Assembly (NCBI GenBank): GCA_035327585.1
Contig: DAOLDD010000002.1
Location: forward strand, 110,633 to 174,632
Origin: JAMLJG01 sp035327585
Lineage (GTDB): Bacteria > Verrucomicrobiota > Kiritimatiellia > CAIVKH01
Direction: 5' to 3'
DNA length: 64,000 nt
Shown: piece after piece, positions 6,863-14,769 of the stretch
Position numbering within the stretch: position 1 is the stretch's first letter
Layout: each line of letters begins with the position of its first letter
Program-made: the position numbers and the translations under genes
Notes under the pieces: model-generated
Told to the model about the DNA's origin: nothing
The model's input: only the letters and a program-made list of their open reading frames with translations
Databases searched by the model: none

Positions 6863-7929
6863 ACGCCTGGCCCCTCATCGAGAAAGAATGGATACCTGAT
6901 TTCCTGCTGCGCCGGGGCATTCGTCGCCTGCTCGCGCAACGCCTCGAACAGGAAGCCGCGCGCGCCGGGCAGCTCGACGCCTTTATCGCGGAACTGAAGA
7001 GCAGTCCCATCGCGATTCACACGCAGGACGCCAACCAGCAGCACTACGAAGTACCCACCGCCTACTTCAAAGCCGCCCTCGGCCCGCGCCTGAAATACAG
7101 CAGTTGCCTCTGGGACGACCAGACCCCCGACCTCGCCGCCGCCGAGGAACGCATGCTCGCGCTCACCTGCGAACGCGCGCAACTCGCGCCGGGCCAGGAC
7201 ATTCTCGAACTCGGCTGCGGCTGGGGCTCGCTCTCACTCTACATGGCGGAACGCTTCCCCGCCGCGCGCGTCACCGCCGTCTCCAACTCCCGCACGCAAA
7301 AGGAATACATCGACGCCGAGGCGAAACGGCGCGGCCTCACCAACCTCACCATCATCACCTCCGACATGAACGACTTCGCGACCGACGCCCGGTTCGACCG
7401 CGTCGTCTCCGTCGAGATGTTCGAGCACATGCGCAACTACGAGGAACTGCTGCGTCGCATCCGCGGCTGGCTCAAGCCGGATGGCCGCCTCTTCGTGCAC
7501 ATCTTCTGCCACGAGCGATTCGCCTATCCCTTCGAGACCGACGGCGACAACGACTGGATGGCGCGCTACTTCTTCACCGGCGGCATCATGCCCTCGTTCG
7601 ACCTGCTCTCGCGGTTCGACCGCGACCTGGTCCAAATCGACGCGTGGAAAGTGAACGGCGTACATTACGCGCGGACGCTCGAAGCCTGGCTGCAACGCCA
7701 GGACACGCAACGCGCCACGCTCTGGCCGCTTTTCGTGCAAACCTACGGCGCGGACCATGCGCAAAAATGGTGGGTCTACTGGCGCCTCTTCTACCTCGCC
7801 TGCGCCGAACTCTTCGCCTACCGCGGCGGCGCCGAGTGGTACGTCGGCCACTACCTCTTCAAGCCGCGCGCGCGTAGTCCCGATGCGTCGTCAGGCGCAC
7901 AGCGCGAAAAGTTTTTACAGACGTTGTAA
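6859..7929 (+). CDS. Cyclopropane-fatty-acid-synthase family SAM methyltransferase
   Basis: A 356-residue enzyme. It has QQHYEVP at the domain start, the SAM motif ILELGCGWGS, and the VSVEMFEHMRNYE block. HIFCHERFAYPFE and WMARYFFTGGIMPS resemble the coclaurine-N-methyltransferase-like branch of the Cfa family more than E. coli Cfa, so the methyl acceptor may be a lipid double bond or an amine. It ends an ATGA-coupled operon with three small membrane proteins. Its last residues, KFLQTL, and the stop codon are read from a dispersed 14-bp-core repeat (7911-7929), suggesting that the repeat replaced the native end. Confidence 0.88.
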   Translation: MNAWPLIEKEWIPDFLLRRGIRRLLAQRLEQEAARAGQLDAFIAELKSSPIAIHTQDANQQHYEVPTAYFKAALGPRLKYSSCLWDDQTPDLAAAEERMLALTCERAQLAPGQDILELGCGWGSLSLYMAERFPAARVTAVSNSRTQKEYIDAEAKRRGLTNLTIITSDMNDFATDARFDRVVSVEMFEHMRNYEELLRRIRGWLKPDGRLFVHIFCHERFAYPFETDGDNDWMARYFFTGGIMPSFDLLSRFDRDLVQIDAWKVNGVHYARTLEAWLQRQDTQRATLWPLFVQTYGADHAQKWWVYWRLFYLACAELFAYRGGAEWYVGHYLFKPRARSPDASSGAQREKFLQTL

Positions 7930-7960
7930 GCGCCAAAAAAAGCTTTTACAGACGTTGTAA
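7911..7960. repeat. Twin dyad repeat, locus 1 (31-bp spacing)
   Basis: Two direct copies of the core TTTTACAGACGTTG lie at 7911-7929 and 7942-7960. Each is an imperfect dyad, TTTACA-N5-TGTAA. The repeat-to-repeat distance is 31 bp, three helical turns. The same pair, in the opposite orientation and with the same 31-bp spacing, is at 33968-34017. Here it fills the convergent gap between the Cfa-like gene and ribE. Confidence 0.8.
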
Positions 7961-7963
7961 ATT

Positions 7964-8557
7964 TCAGGCGCGCAGCGAGAGGATGCGCTGGACGTATTTG
8001 CCGAGCATGTCTGTTTCGAGGTTCACGGCGTCGCCGGGACTGAGCTCGGACAGCGAGGTATTCTCCCACGTGTGCGGGATCAGGTGCACGGTGAAGCCGT
8101 CGCGCTGCAGGTCGACGAGCGTAAGGCTCACTCCGCTGATGGCGATGGAGCCTTTCCCGACCATCTGGGCCATCAGCTCCGGCGCGCAGGCAATCTCAAG
8201 AATCCAGTCGCGTCCAACCGGCGTGATCTTCCGCACGCGGCCCACGCCGTCGACGTGACCGGTGACGAAGTGGCCGCCCAGTGCATCACCGACGCGCAGG
8301 GCGCGTTCGAGATTCACGCGCTGGCCGGTTTTCTTCGCGCCGAGATTGGTGCGGTCGAAGGTCTCCTTGAGCAGGTCAAACGTCAGCACGCCTTTGCGCT
8401 CCTCGGTGACGGTGAGGCATACGCCTTCATTCGCGATGCTTTCGCCGAGTTCGATCGCGGGCGCCCAGTCGCCGGCGCGGATACGCAGGCGTCCGTGGCC
8501 GCCGCTGCGTTCCACGGATTCGATGATGCCGAGTCGCTGGATGATGCCTGTAAACAT
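7964..8557 (-). CDS. ribE: Riboflavin synthase, alpha subunit
   Basis: A 197-residue enzyme that disproportionates two 6,7-dimethyl-8-ribityllumazine molecules into riboflavin and the pyrimidinedione. It starts with the typical MFTGIIQ and contains the two lumazine-binding repeats; the first includes GESIANEGVCLTV and the second GHFVTGHVDG with GKGSIAISGVSLT. The start at 8557 has GGAGG nine bases upstream. It begins two bases after the ribD stop and is the last gene of the FMN-riboswitch-led operon. Both repeats appear intact. Confidence 0.95.
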   Translation of the reverse strand: MFTGIIQRLGIIESVERSGGHGRLRIRAGDWAPAIELGESIANEGVCLTVTEERKGVLTFDLLKETFDRTNLGAKKTGQRVNLERALRVGDALGGHFVTGHVDGVGRVRKITPVGRDWILEIACAPELMAQMVGKGSIAISGVSLTLVDLQRDGFTVHLIPHTWENTSLSELSPGDAVNLETDMLGKYVQRILSLRA

Positions 8558-8559
8558 GG

Positions 8560-9660
8560 TCAGTCCTCCGGTCGCGCGCGAAGCCATACATCGACCCCCG
8601 CGCGCGAAATATCCACGATGCGCCAGCCGGGCGCCCGCGCGAGGGGCCAGCCGATTCCGCCGAATGCGGGCCGTGCGTCCGCGCCGAGTACCTTGGGCGC
8701 GATGAAGAACCACGCTTCGTCCACCAGTTGCTCGCGCACGAGCGAAGCTGCAAGTTCTCCCCCACCCTCGCACAAGACGTGCAGGATACCGCGCTGGCCG
8801 AGCAGGCGCATTACATCGCGCATCGCAAATCGACCGTTCTTCGCGGGCAGCGATTCCACCGTGACGCCACGCGATGCGAGGGTGTCGCGCCAGACGTGCG
8901 AGCTGCGCGGCGAGGTGATGACGAGTGTCTGGCGTGCGAGTCCATCGCTGAAGAGCCGGTGTCGCAAGGGAACGCGGCCACGCGCGTCGAGAACCACGCG
9001 CCAGGGTTTGCGTCCGCGTGAAGGAACGGGCAACAGGGATGGATTGTCGGCGGCGGCGGTCGCGCAGCCGACGAGGATGGCGTCCACACGGCGACGCAAC
9101 GCGTGCACCTGCTTGCGGGCCTCCGCGCCGGTAATCCAGTGCGATTGTCCTTTTGCGTCCGCGATCCGGCCATCGAGCGTGATGCCAAGTTTCAGCGTTA
9201 CGAAGGGACGTTTTTCGGTCTGGTGCATGCGGAACGGTTCGATCAATGCGGCGCAGGCGTCGCCGAGCACGCCGTGCGTGACGGCAATGCCCGCGCGTTT
9301 GAGCAGGGCGGTCGCGCGACCCGCGTGCGCGGGATTTGGATCGGGTACACCGAAGACGACGCGCTTGATTCCGTTGCGGAGGATGGCCGCGGTGCATGGC
9401 GGTGTGCGGCCCTGCGTTGAGCACGGTTCGAGCGTCACATAAAGCGTCGCGCCGCGCGCGCGGGGGCCTGCTTTGCGAAAGGCGTACACCTCGGCGTGCG
9501 GGCCGCCCGCTTTGCGGTGGAAGCCTTCGCCGATGACGCGGCCCTGCTTGACGATGACCGCGCCGACGGGCGGGTTTGGGCGCGTGAGCCCCTCCGCGAG
9601 CCGGGCGAGTGAAATCGCCCGAGCCATCCAGCGTTCATCCGCGCTCGGTTGCCGGGGCAT
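8560..9660 (-). CDS. ribD: Bifunctional diaminohydroxyphosphoribosylaminopyrimidine deaminase / 5-amino-6-(5-phosphoribosylamino)uracil reductase
   Basis: A 366-residue two-domain enzyme of riboflavin synthesis. The N-terminal deaminase has the zinc ligands in GGPHAEVYAF and EPCSTQGRTPPC. The C-terminal reductase begins around RPFVTLKLGITLDGRIA and includes EGGGELAASL. The start at 9660 is chosen for the AAGGAG ten bases upstream, although it overlaps the end of ftsY by 26 bases; an alternative Met at 9627 would avoid overlap. Gene order ftsY-ribD-ribE places it in the rib operon. Confidence 0.94.
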   Translation of the reverse strand: MPRQPSADERWMARAISLARLAEGLTRPNPPVGAVIVKQGRVIGEGFHRKAGGPHAEVYAFRKAGPRARGATLYVTLEPCSTQGRTPPCTAAILRNGIKRVVFGVPDPNPAHAGRATALLKRAGIAVTHGVLGDACAALIEPFRMHQTEKRPFVTLKLGITLDGRIADAKGQSHWITGAEARKQVHALRRRVDAILVGCATAAADNPSLLPVPSRGRKPWRVVLDARGRVPLRHRLFSDGLARQTLVITSPRSSHVWRDTLASRGVTVESLPAKNGRFAMRDVMRLLGQRGILHVLCEGGGELAASLVREQLVDEAWFFIAPKVLGADARPAFGGIGWPLARAPGWRIVDISRAGVDVWLRARPED

Positions 9661-10588
9661 CACGGCCGGTCTCCTTGTAGGGCGACTCGTAGCCCAACAG
9701 CGCGTCGACGAACGGACCGGGCTCGAAGGGCGCGAGGTCGTCGAGACCTTCACCGAGGCCGACGTAACGGATGGGCAGTTTGAGTTCGCGCGTGATGGAA
9801 AAGATGAACCCCGCCTTTGCGGAGCCGTCGAGTTTGGCGACGACGACGCCGGTGAGCGGCGCGGCCTCGTTGAACATCCGGGCCTGGACGAGTGCGTTCT
9901 GGCCGAGCGCGGCGTCAAGAACGAGCCAGATTTCGTGCGGCGCGCCGTCGAGGTTTTTCGCCATGGACCGGCGGACCTTGCTCAACTCCTCCATGAGCGG
10001 CTGCTTCGTGTGCATGCGCCCGGCGGTGTCGATAATCGCGACGTCGCAACCGCGCGAACGGGCCGCGGCGAGCGCGTCGTAGGCGACGGCGGCGGCGTCC
10101 GCGCCGGTTTGGCCGACCACGGCTTCGCATCCCACGCGTTCCGACCAGATTCGCAGTTGGTCGGAACCCGCCGCGCGGAAAGTGTCCGCCGCGCCGAGGA
10201 GCGGCTTGCGTCCCGCGCGCTTGGCCAGGCCAGCGAGCTTCGCGGAGGTGGTGGTTTTTCCGGAGCCGTTGATGCCGACGACGAGCACGCTCAGGAGCGG
10301 GTCGCGGCGCGGCCAGTCATAGGGCGCGGCGTCGCCCAGCGAGCGGACCAGGATTTTGCGCAGCATGTCGCGTGCGTCGACGCGGAGACCCTTGTAGCTC
10401 TTTTCGATTTCCGCCGTGAGTTCGGCGGCGATACGTGCCGGCAGGTCCGCGAGCAGCAGGGTGGCTTCCAATTCCTCCAGCGTATCCTGGTCGACCTTCT
10501 CCCCTTTTTCGCCGCGACTGAAGACGCGGGCGAGTGCGCCGGCGAATTGCTTGCGCGTGCGGGAGAGCGCGTTGAGCCAGGTCACCAT
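9635..10588 (-). CDS. ftsY: Signal recognition particle receptor FtsY
   Basis: A 317-residue SRP GTPase made essentially of the NG domain. Motifs are the P-loop GINGSGKTTT, DTFRAA, DTAGRMHT, the AKLDGSAKAG G4/G5 region and the closing GLGEGLDDLAPF. The acidic A domain of E. coli FtsY is absent; a short basic helix (TWLNALSRTRKQF) begins the protein and may serve membrane contact. It starts with GTG or a similar codon 3 bases after nusB. Its position inside a riboflavin operon is unusual. Confidence 0.95.
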   Translation of the reverse strand: MVTWLNALSRTRKQFAGALARVFSRGEKGEKVDQDTLEELEATLLLADLPARIAAELTAEIEKSYKGLRVDARDMLRKILVRSLGDAAPYDWPRRDPLLSVLVVGINGSGKTTTSAKLAGLAKRAGRKPLLGAADTFRAAGSDQLRIWSERVGCEAVVGQTGADAAAVAYDALAAARSRGCDVAIIDTAGRMHTKQPLMEELSKVRRSMAKNLDGAPHEIWLVLDAALGQNALVQARMFNEAAPLTGVVVAKLDGSAKAGFIFSITRELKLPIRYVGLGEGLDDLAPFEPGPFVDALLGYESPYKETGRDAPATERG

Positions 10589-10591
10589 GGA

Positions 10592-11047
10592 TCAGGCTTC
10601 CGGTTGGACGGGCGGGTTGACGACCGCCGCGGCGCGGGCGGGCCGGTTGATTTCACGGCGGGCGCGGTCGAGGATGCCGTTCACGAAGCGGCCTGATTCG
10701 TCCGAACTCAATTCCTTCGCGAGATCGACGGCCTCATTGATCGACACGACGGGAGGGATGTCCTGGCGGTGCAGCATTTCAAAGAGCGCGACGCGCATAA
10801 CGTTGCGGTCCACGCCGCCCATGCGATGCAGGTCCCAGTGTTCGGCGCATTCCTGCAGCTTGCGGTCGATGTCCGCGCGGTTTGTTTCGACGCCGCGGAT
10901 GAGTTCCCCGGCGAAGGTATGTACTTTTTTACCCGCGGGATGGTTGGAAAAAAACAGGTTCAGTGCCTCCTCCAGGTCGCCCGTGTTGATGTCGCGCTGG
11001 AAGAGGAACTGGACCGCGAGCAGGCGTCCTTCGTGGCGGCCGCTCAT
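10592..11047 (-). CDS. nusB: Transcription antitermination factor NusB
   Basis: A 151-residue all-helical RNA-binding protein that joins NusE/S10 at boxA of rRNA operons. Seen: the N-terminal GRRxAVQ-type start (RHEGRLLAVQFLFQ), VDRNVMRVALFEML and SINEAVDLAKE, which are the NusB signature segments, then FVNGILD. The ATG at 11047 overlaps the ribH stop by four bases (ATGA). ribH-nusB adjacency is common in bacteria. A 15-residue proline/alanine tail extends past the usual end. Confidence 0.95.
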   Translation of the reverse strand: MSGRHEGRLLAVQFLFQRDINTGDLEEALNLFFSNHPAGKKVHTFAGELIRGVETNRADIDRKLQECAEHWDLHRMGGVDRNVMRVALFEMLHRQDIPPVVSINEAVDLAKELSSDESGRFVNGILDRARREINRPARAAAVVNPPVQPEA

Positions 11048-11520
11048 AGGGCTTCGGTGCCCAGCTTCTTCAACACGCTGGCCATTTCGATTGCGGTTTC
11101 CGCCGCGTTCCAGCCGCGGTTGCCCTGCTTGCCACCGCAACGCTCCATCGCCTGGTCGGTGTTTTGCGCGCCGATGACGCCGTCGATGACCGGCACGCCG
11201 GTATCCGCCGCGATCTGGGCGACGCTGGCCGCCACCTGTCGGTTGATGATTTCCGCGTGGCCGGTCGAGCCCTGGATCACGACGCCCAGCGCGATCAACG
11301 CGTGATACTTGCCGCTCGCCGCCATGGGCCGCAGCACGGAGGGCAATTCGAATGCGCCCGGCACCCAAACGACGGTGATGTCCTCCTCGCGCGCACCGTG
11401 GCGCAGGAGGGACTCCGTCGCGCCTTGGAGCAGATTGCGCGTAAAAAGATCGTTGAAGCGGCTGATTGCGATCCCGAAGCGAAGGCCCTTGGCCGATCCA
11501 TCACCGGTGATGATTTTCAT
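11044..11520 (-). CDS. ribH: 6,7-dimethyl-8-ribityllumazine synthase
   Basis: A 158-residue lumazine synthase, which condenses the ribityl pyrimidine with 3,4-dihydroxybutanone 4-phosphate. The substrate-loop VPGAFELP and the phosphate-site ERCGGKQGNRG are present. The catalytic-loop region reads VIQGSTGHAEII rather than the common VIRGxTxHFDYV; the histidine is kept but the Arg, Phe and Tyr are changed. The later loop reads GVIGAQNTDQA. These changes look like a lineage variant rather than damage. It lies 12 bases after ribBA. Confidence 0.94.
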   Translation of the reverse strand: MKIITGDGSAKGLRFGIAISRFNDLFTRNLLQGATESLLRHGAREEDITVVWVPGAFELPSVLRPMAASGKYHALIALGVVIQGSTGHAEIINRQVAASVAQIAADTGVPVIDGVIGAQNTDQAMERCGGKQGNRGWNAAETAIEMASVLKKLGTEAL

Positions 11521-11532
11521 CGTCGTATTCCT

Positions 11533-12765
11533 TTACAGCAGGTGGCCGAGTTTGGCCCGTTTGGTTTCCAGATAACGTTCGTTGTGCAGCGTCGGCGGGC
11601 GAACGAGCGGGACGCGTTCCGCCACGGCGATGTCGTAGGTTTCGAGGCCGGAGACCTTGCGCGGGTTGTTCGTCAACAGGCGGCAGGCCTGGATGCCGAT
11701 GTCGCGCAGCATCTGGGCGGCGATCGCGTAGTCGCGTGCGTCCGCCTCGAAGCCGAGCTGTTCGTTGGCCTCCACGGTGTCGAGCCCCTCCTCCTGCAAC
11801 GCGTACGCGCGGATTTTCTGTTCGAGTCCGATGCCGCGCCCTTCCTGGCGCAGGTAGAGCAGGACGCCGTTGCCGTCGTCCGCGATCATTCTCAGGGCGA
11901 CCTGGAGCTGGGAGCCGCAGTCGCAGCGGAGCGAGCCGAATGCGTCGCCGGTGAGGCACTCGCTGTGCACGCGGACAAGCGGCGCGGCGGCGTGCGCGGG
12001 GTCGCCCATGACCAGCGCGAGATGATGCTTGTTGTCGAGCCGCGAATGGTACATGCGGAGCCGGAAAATGCCAAAATCGGTGGGCAAGTTGATTTCTTCC
12101 TCCAGCGCGATGAGCGTTTCCGTGCGGCGCCGATGTTGGGCGATTGCGTTTACCGTGATGATGCGTAGTTTGTGTTTTCGGGCGAAGGTGAAGAGGTCCG
12201 GCCGACGCGCCATTTCGCCGTCCTCACGCAGCACTTCGCAGATGACGCCGGAGGGGTGCAGGCCCGCGAGGCGTGCGAGGTCGACCGCCGCCTCGGTGTG
12301 GCCGGGGCGGCGCAGGACGCCGCCTTCGACGGCTTCCAGCGGGAATACGTGGCCGGGTCGCATCAGATCCGCCGCCTTGGTGGACGGGTCAACCAGGAGG
12401 GAGATGGTGCGCGCCCGGTCGTGGGCGCTGATGCCGGTGGAGATGCCGTGCCGGGCATCCACAGACTCCATAAACGCGGTGCGGAACGGATCGCCGGATC
12501 CGTGCGGGATCATGCGGGCCAGGCCCAGGCGCGTCAGTTGGTCGTGCTCCAGCGCGACGCAGATCAGGCCGCAGCCGTGGCGGGCCATGAAGTTGATCGC
12601 GGCGGGCGTCGCTTTTTCCGCGGCGATGATGAGGTCGCCTTCGTTTTCACGGCGCTCGTCGTCGAGCACGAGCACCATCTCGCCGCGCGCCATCGCCGCG
12701 AGGACGTCCTCCATAGAGTCGAACGCGTCCTGTTGTCCGCCCGCCGCCTGTTTTTGCTTCGTCAT
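11533..12765 (-). CDS. ribBA: Bifunctional 3,4-dihydroxy-2-butanone-4-phosphate synthase / GTP cyclohydrolase II
   Basis: A 410-residue fusion. The N-terminal RibB domain has DDERRENEGDL, the magnesium/substrate motif, and RPGHVFPL with RRPGHTEAAVD. The C-terminal RibA domain has VRVHSECLTGDAFGSLRCDC, here broken by its zinc cysteines, and LRQEGRGIGL. It supplies both precursors of riboflavin. The ATG at 12765 directly follows the U-run of the riboswitch terminator, so the GGGG in the hairpin's 3' arm is the only nearby Shine-Dalgarno candidate. It is the first gene of the operon. Confidence 0.96.
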   Translation of the reverse strand: MTKQKQAAGGQQDAFDSMEDVLAAMARGEMVLVLDDERRENEGDLIIAAEKATPAAINFMARHGCGLICVALEHDQLTRLGLARMIPHGSGDPFRTAFMESVDARHGISTGISAHDRARTISLLVDPSTKAADLMRPGHVFPLEAVEGGVLRRPGHTEAAVDLARLAGLHPSGVICEVLREDGEMARRPDLFTFARKHKLRIITVNAIAQHRRRTETLIALEEEINLPTDFGIFRLRMYHSRLDNKHHLALVMGDPAHAAAPLVRVHSECLTGDAFGSLRCDCGSQLQVALRMIADDGNGVLLYLRQEGRGIGLEQKIRAYALQEEGLDTVEANEQLGFEADARDYAIAAQMLRDIGIQACRLLTNNPRKVSGLETYDIAVAERVPLVRPPTLHNERYLETKRAKLGHLL

Positions 12766-12798
12766 AAAAAAATACCCCGAAGGGCGACGACTTCGGGG
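12766..12798 (-). terminator. Riboswitch-controlled intrinsic terminator
   Basis: On the minus strand CCCCGAAG (12791-12798 complement) pairs with CTTCGGGG (12775-12782 complement) across an eight-base loop and is followed by TATTTTTTT. The U-run ends at the base before the ribBA start codon. The hairpin is therefore placed to stop transcription and also to hide the ribosome entry site. Confidence 0.85.
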
Positions 12799-12817
12799 CA
12801 GACCACTCCTTAATGGC

Positions 12818-12977
12818 CGATCTTCATTTTATCCCGACTGTACGGTCGGCGACAGATGGCACATCCCTATGGGGATGGTTGACTGTCTCGGTCCCCTCAC
12901 GGGGAGTCGCGGGCTTCACCGCCGGTCGGGAATTTTCGACCTCTCACGAGGTGCGAATCACCCGGCCCCGAAGATCG
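12818..12977 (-). promoter_or_regulatory. FMN riboswitch (RFN element)
   Basis: Read on the minus strand, the element opens with CGATCTTCGGGGC and closes with GAAGATCG, a perfect 8-bp P1 (12970-12977 with 12818-12825). Conserved RFN blocks are visible: GGGTGATTC, AATTCCCGACCGGCGGT, AGCCCGCGA, GCCGACCGTACAGTC and GGATAAAATGAAGAT. This aptamer binds FMN and is known to switch off riboflavin genes. It lies between a promoter and a terminator in front of ribBA. Confidence 0.96.
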
Positions 12978-12988
12978 CTGAAGGGCAG

Positions 12989-13017
12989 ATACTACAGGGC
13001 GCCCTGTCCCAGTGCAA
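12989..13017 (-). promoter_or_regulatory. Sigma70-type promoter of the rib operon
   Basis: On the minus strand TTGCAC (complement of 13012-13017) and TAGTAT (complement of 12989-12994) are separated by 17 bases. The predicted start site falls about five bases before P1 of the FMN riboswitch, which strongly supports the call. Confidence 0.7.
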
Positions 13018-13062
13018 GGCCGGAGGCGGGTGGATTGCTTGCCCCGCCGGGGCTCGCTGCGT

Positions 13063-13971
13063 ATGGTATGCCGGGTGAAATACAGATTTTCCACGCGGGT
13101 CGGCGCCCTCCTCGCGGCAATGGTATTTAATGCCGCCGCAACGCCCGAGCCCGGCGATGGCACCTCGCCGGTCGACGCGCCAGTGGACACGGAAACAACG
13201 CCCACCAATCCGCTCGCGCGCACGTCCCTCTTCGAATTGGACCCCCAGCCCGTCATTCCCCGGCCCCTGACGCCGGAGGAATACGAGCGCGAGCGACTGG
13301 CGGCCATCCAGGAAGTCGAGGAGGAGGAATTTACCGCGCCGCCCTTTTTGGTGTCGCGCATCTCCACCCTGCCCGTGATGCGGGGTGATTCCAGCACCCA
13401 GGCCGTCTATCGCGCGGAGCGGAACATGCTTCGCGAACGCGCGCGCGTGGCGGACCGGATGTTCCGTCGCGGCGACCCGGCCGGCGCGCTGGCGCTGGTG
13501 GGTGAGACGGAGCGGCTCCTGAAGAGCCCCGCTCTGCGCGCGATGGCCCTCAACCGGCTTGCGGCGTATCATTTCCGACTCCGGCAATACGACCAGACCG
13601 CCGTCTATGCCCGGCGCGCGTGGGAACTGGAACCCGGCGACCTGGTGAGCGCCTGCAACCTGGCCGCGGTGTTGCTGACCGTGGGCGAGGTGGACGAGGC
13701 GCTCGACATTCTCCTGCGGATCTACGGTCAGGTCTTCACGAGGCCGCAACTGGCCTTTTCCGTGCACTTCAATCTGGCCTGCGCCTATAGTCTCAAGGAG
13801 GACGGCACGAAGGCCGTGCAGAATCTTTTTCTGGCCGCCCAGATTGATCCCGTGGCGACGTTTGCCGCCATCGGGGATACGCAGCTCGACTTCATCCGGG
13901 ACAACCCGGAATTCATCCGCCTGCGCAACGCACTGGCCGAAATGATCCAGCGCGCCGAGCGAAAGCCGTGA
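13063..13971 (+). CDS. Exported TPR-like protein of unknown function
   Basis: About 302 residues. After a signal-like N-terminus (KYRFSTRVGALLAAM then FNAAA) comes a 90-residue proline/glutamate-rich spacer including ERERLAAIQEVEEEEF. From about residue 115 the chain is helical with tetratricopeptide-like pairs, for example ALNRLAAYHFRLRQYDQTAVYARRA split over two helices, ACNLAAVLLTVGEVDEAL, and FNLACAYSLKEDGTKAVQNL. TPRs usually mediate protein contacts. GTG at 13075 (MKYRFSTR) is an equally good start. The gene is divergent from the rib operon. No partner is evident. Confidence 0.75.
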   Translation: MVCRVKYRFSTRVGALLAAMVFNAAATPEPGDGTSPVDAPVDTETTPTNPLARTSLFELDPQPVIPRPLTPEEYERERLAAIQEVEEEEFTAPPFLVSRISTLPVMRGDSSTQAVYRAERNMLRERARVADRMFRRGDPAGALALVGETERLLKSPALRAMALNRLAAYHFRLRQYDQTAVYARRAWELEPGDLVSACNLAAVLLTVGEVDEALDILLRIYGQVFTRPQLAFSVHFNLACAYSLKEDGTKAVQNLFLAAQIDPVATFAAIGDTQLDFIRDNPEFIRLRNALAEMIQRAERKP

Positions 13972-14044
13972 ATCGGCTTGCACGCCACCCGCGCCCCGCT
14001 ACCCTCTGCTGCCGCGTGGCGAAAGGCCGCGCACGGAGGTGCTC

Positions 14045-14461
14045 ATGAAGAAGCGAATTTACCTGTGCGGCCCGATCATGGATGAACACGAGGGACATGC
14101 CCGCGCCTGGCGGCAGAAAGCCCGGGAAATGCTCTCGCACGATTTCCTGCTGCTCGACCCGATGCGCCGCAATTTCAAGGATCGTGAGGTCGACAGCGCC
14201 AATGAGATCGTGGAGTTCGACCTGCAGGACATTCGCGACGCGGACCTCGTCCTGGTCAACTACAACAAGAATTCAATCGGCACCTCCATGGAGGTGTTCT
14301 ACGCATCGCACGACCTGAAGAAATTCGTCGTCGCCTTCTCGCCGTTCAGCTTCAAGGATTCGAGCCCCTGGATGGTACGCTTCTGCACCAAGATTCTGCC
14401 CGACTTGGAATCCGCCTGCACCTACATCAAGGAACACTTCATCACCCAGCGCCTGGCTTGA
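14045..14461 (+). CDS. Nucleoside 2-deoxyribosyltransferase-like protein
   Basis: A 138-residue protein beginning KKRIYLCGPIMD, the YLAGP-type nucleotide-binding start of the nucleoside 2-deoxyribosyltransferase fold, followed by an ADLVLVNYN segment and a SMEVFYA helix containing the glutamate expected to act as nucleophile (GTSMEV). Members swap or hydrolyse the glycosidic bond of deoxynucleosides or nucleotides. The ATG at 14045 has GGAGG five bases upstream. Substrate unknown; some relatives are nucleotide hydrolases or cell-wall-associated ADP-ribose-related proteins. Confidence 0.75.
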   Translation: MKKRIYLCGPIMDEHEGHARAWRQKAREMLSHDFLLLDPMRRNFKDREVDSANEIVEFDLQDIRDADLVLVNYNKNSIGTSMEVFYASHDLKKFVVAFSPFSFKDSSPWMVRFCTKILPDLESACTYIKEHFITQRLA

Positions 14462-14523
14462 TGCCGGGTCTGCGTGGATAAACCGGGCATCGCGCGCGCT
14501 GGCATGCCCGTCGTGTTAAACAG

Positions 14524-14560
14524 CGCGCGGGAAGCCGGAGGATTCCGAACTTCCCGCGCG
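14524..14560 (-). terminator. Strong hairpin between convergent genes
   Basis: An 11-bp perfect stem CGCGCGGGAAG / CTTCCCGCGCG (14524-14534 with 14550-14560) with a 15-base loop lies 23 bases after the small basic protein gene and 63 bases after the deoxyribosyltransferase-like gene. No long T-run follows on either strand, so termination is likely but not certain. Confidence 0.55.
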
Positions 14561-14583
14561 TCAGATTGAACGCAAAGACTGGA

Positions 14584-14736
14584 TCAGGTCGACTTGAGCT
14601 TGGGCAGACCGTAGGCGCGATCGCCGTCCTTCCACTTGCCCTTCTTGCGCATGGCGTCGATGCGCTCGTAGCGCTTCAACACGTTGCGTTTGACCGCGAT
14701 GCGCGTGGCCGACTTCAAACTGGAATGCATGGACAT
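14584..14736 (-). CDS. Small basic protein (PVC-type, TIGR04137-like)
   Basis: A 50-residue, strongly basic protein. The start MSMHSSLKSATRIAVKRNVL and the block KRYERIDAMRKKGKW then GDRAYGLPK match what I recall of the 'small basic protein' family of Verrucomicrobiota, Lentisphaerota and Chlamydiota. GAGGAG stands nine bases before the ATG at 14736. The family has no proven function; its charge and conservation suggest RNA or ribosome association. It lies 33 bases downstream of the NUDIX gene, on the same strand. It is a useful taxonomic marker for this window. Confidence 0.85.
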   Translation of the reverse strand: MSMHSSLKSATRIAVKRNVLKRYERIDAMRKKGKWKDGDRAYGLPKLKST

Positions 14737-14769
14737 GATTTGGTTCTCCTCACAAGCCGTTTCACCGGC

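Noticed and set aside
13030..13056. CTTGCCCCGCCGGGGCT looks like another copy of the hairpin repeat
   Set aside because: The CTTG is not in the loop position and the first stem arm is missing, so it is probably chance in GC-rich DNA.
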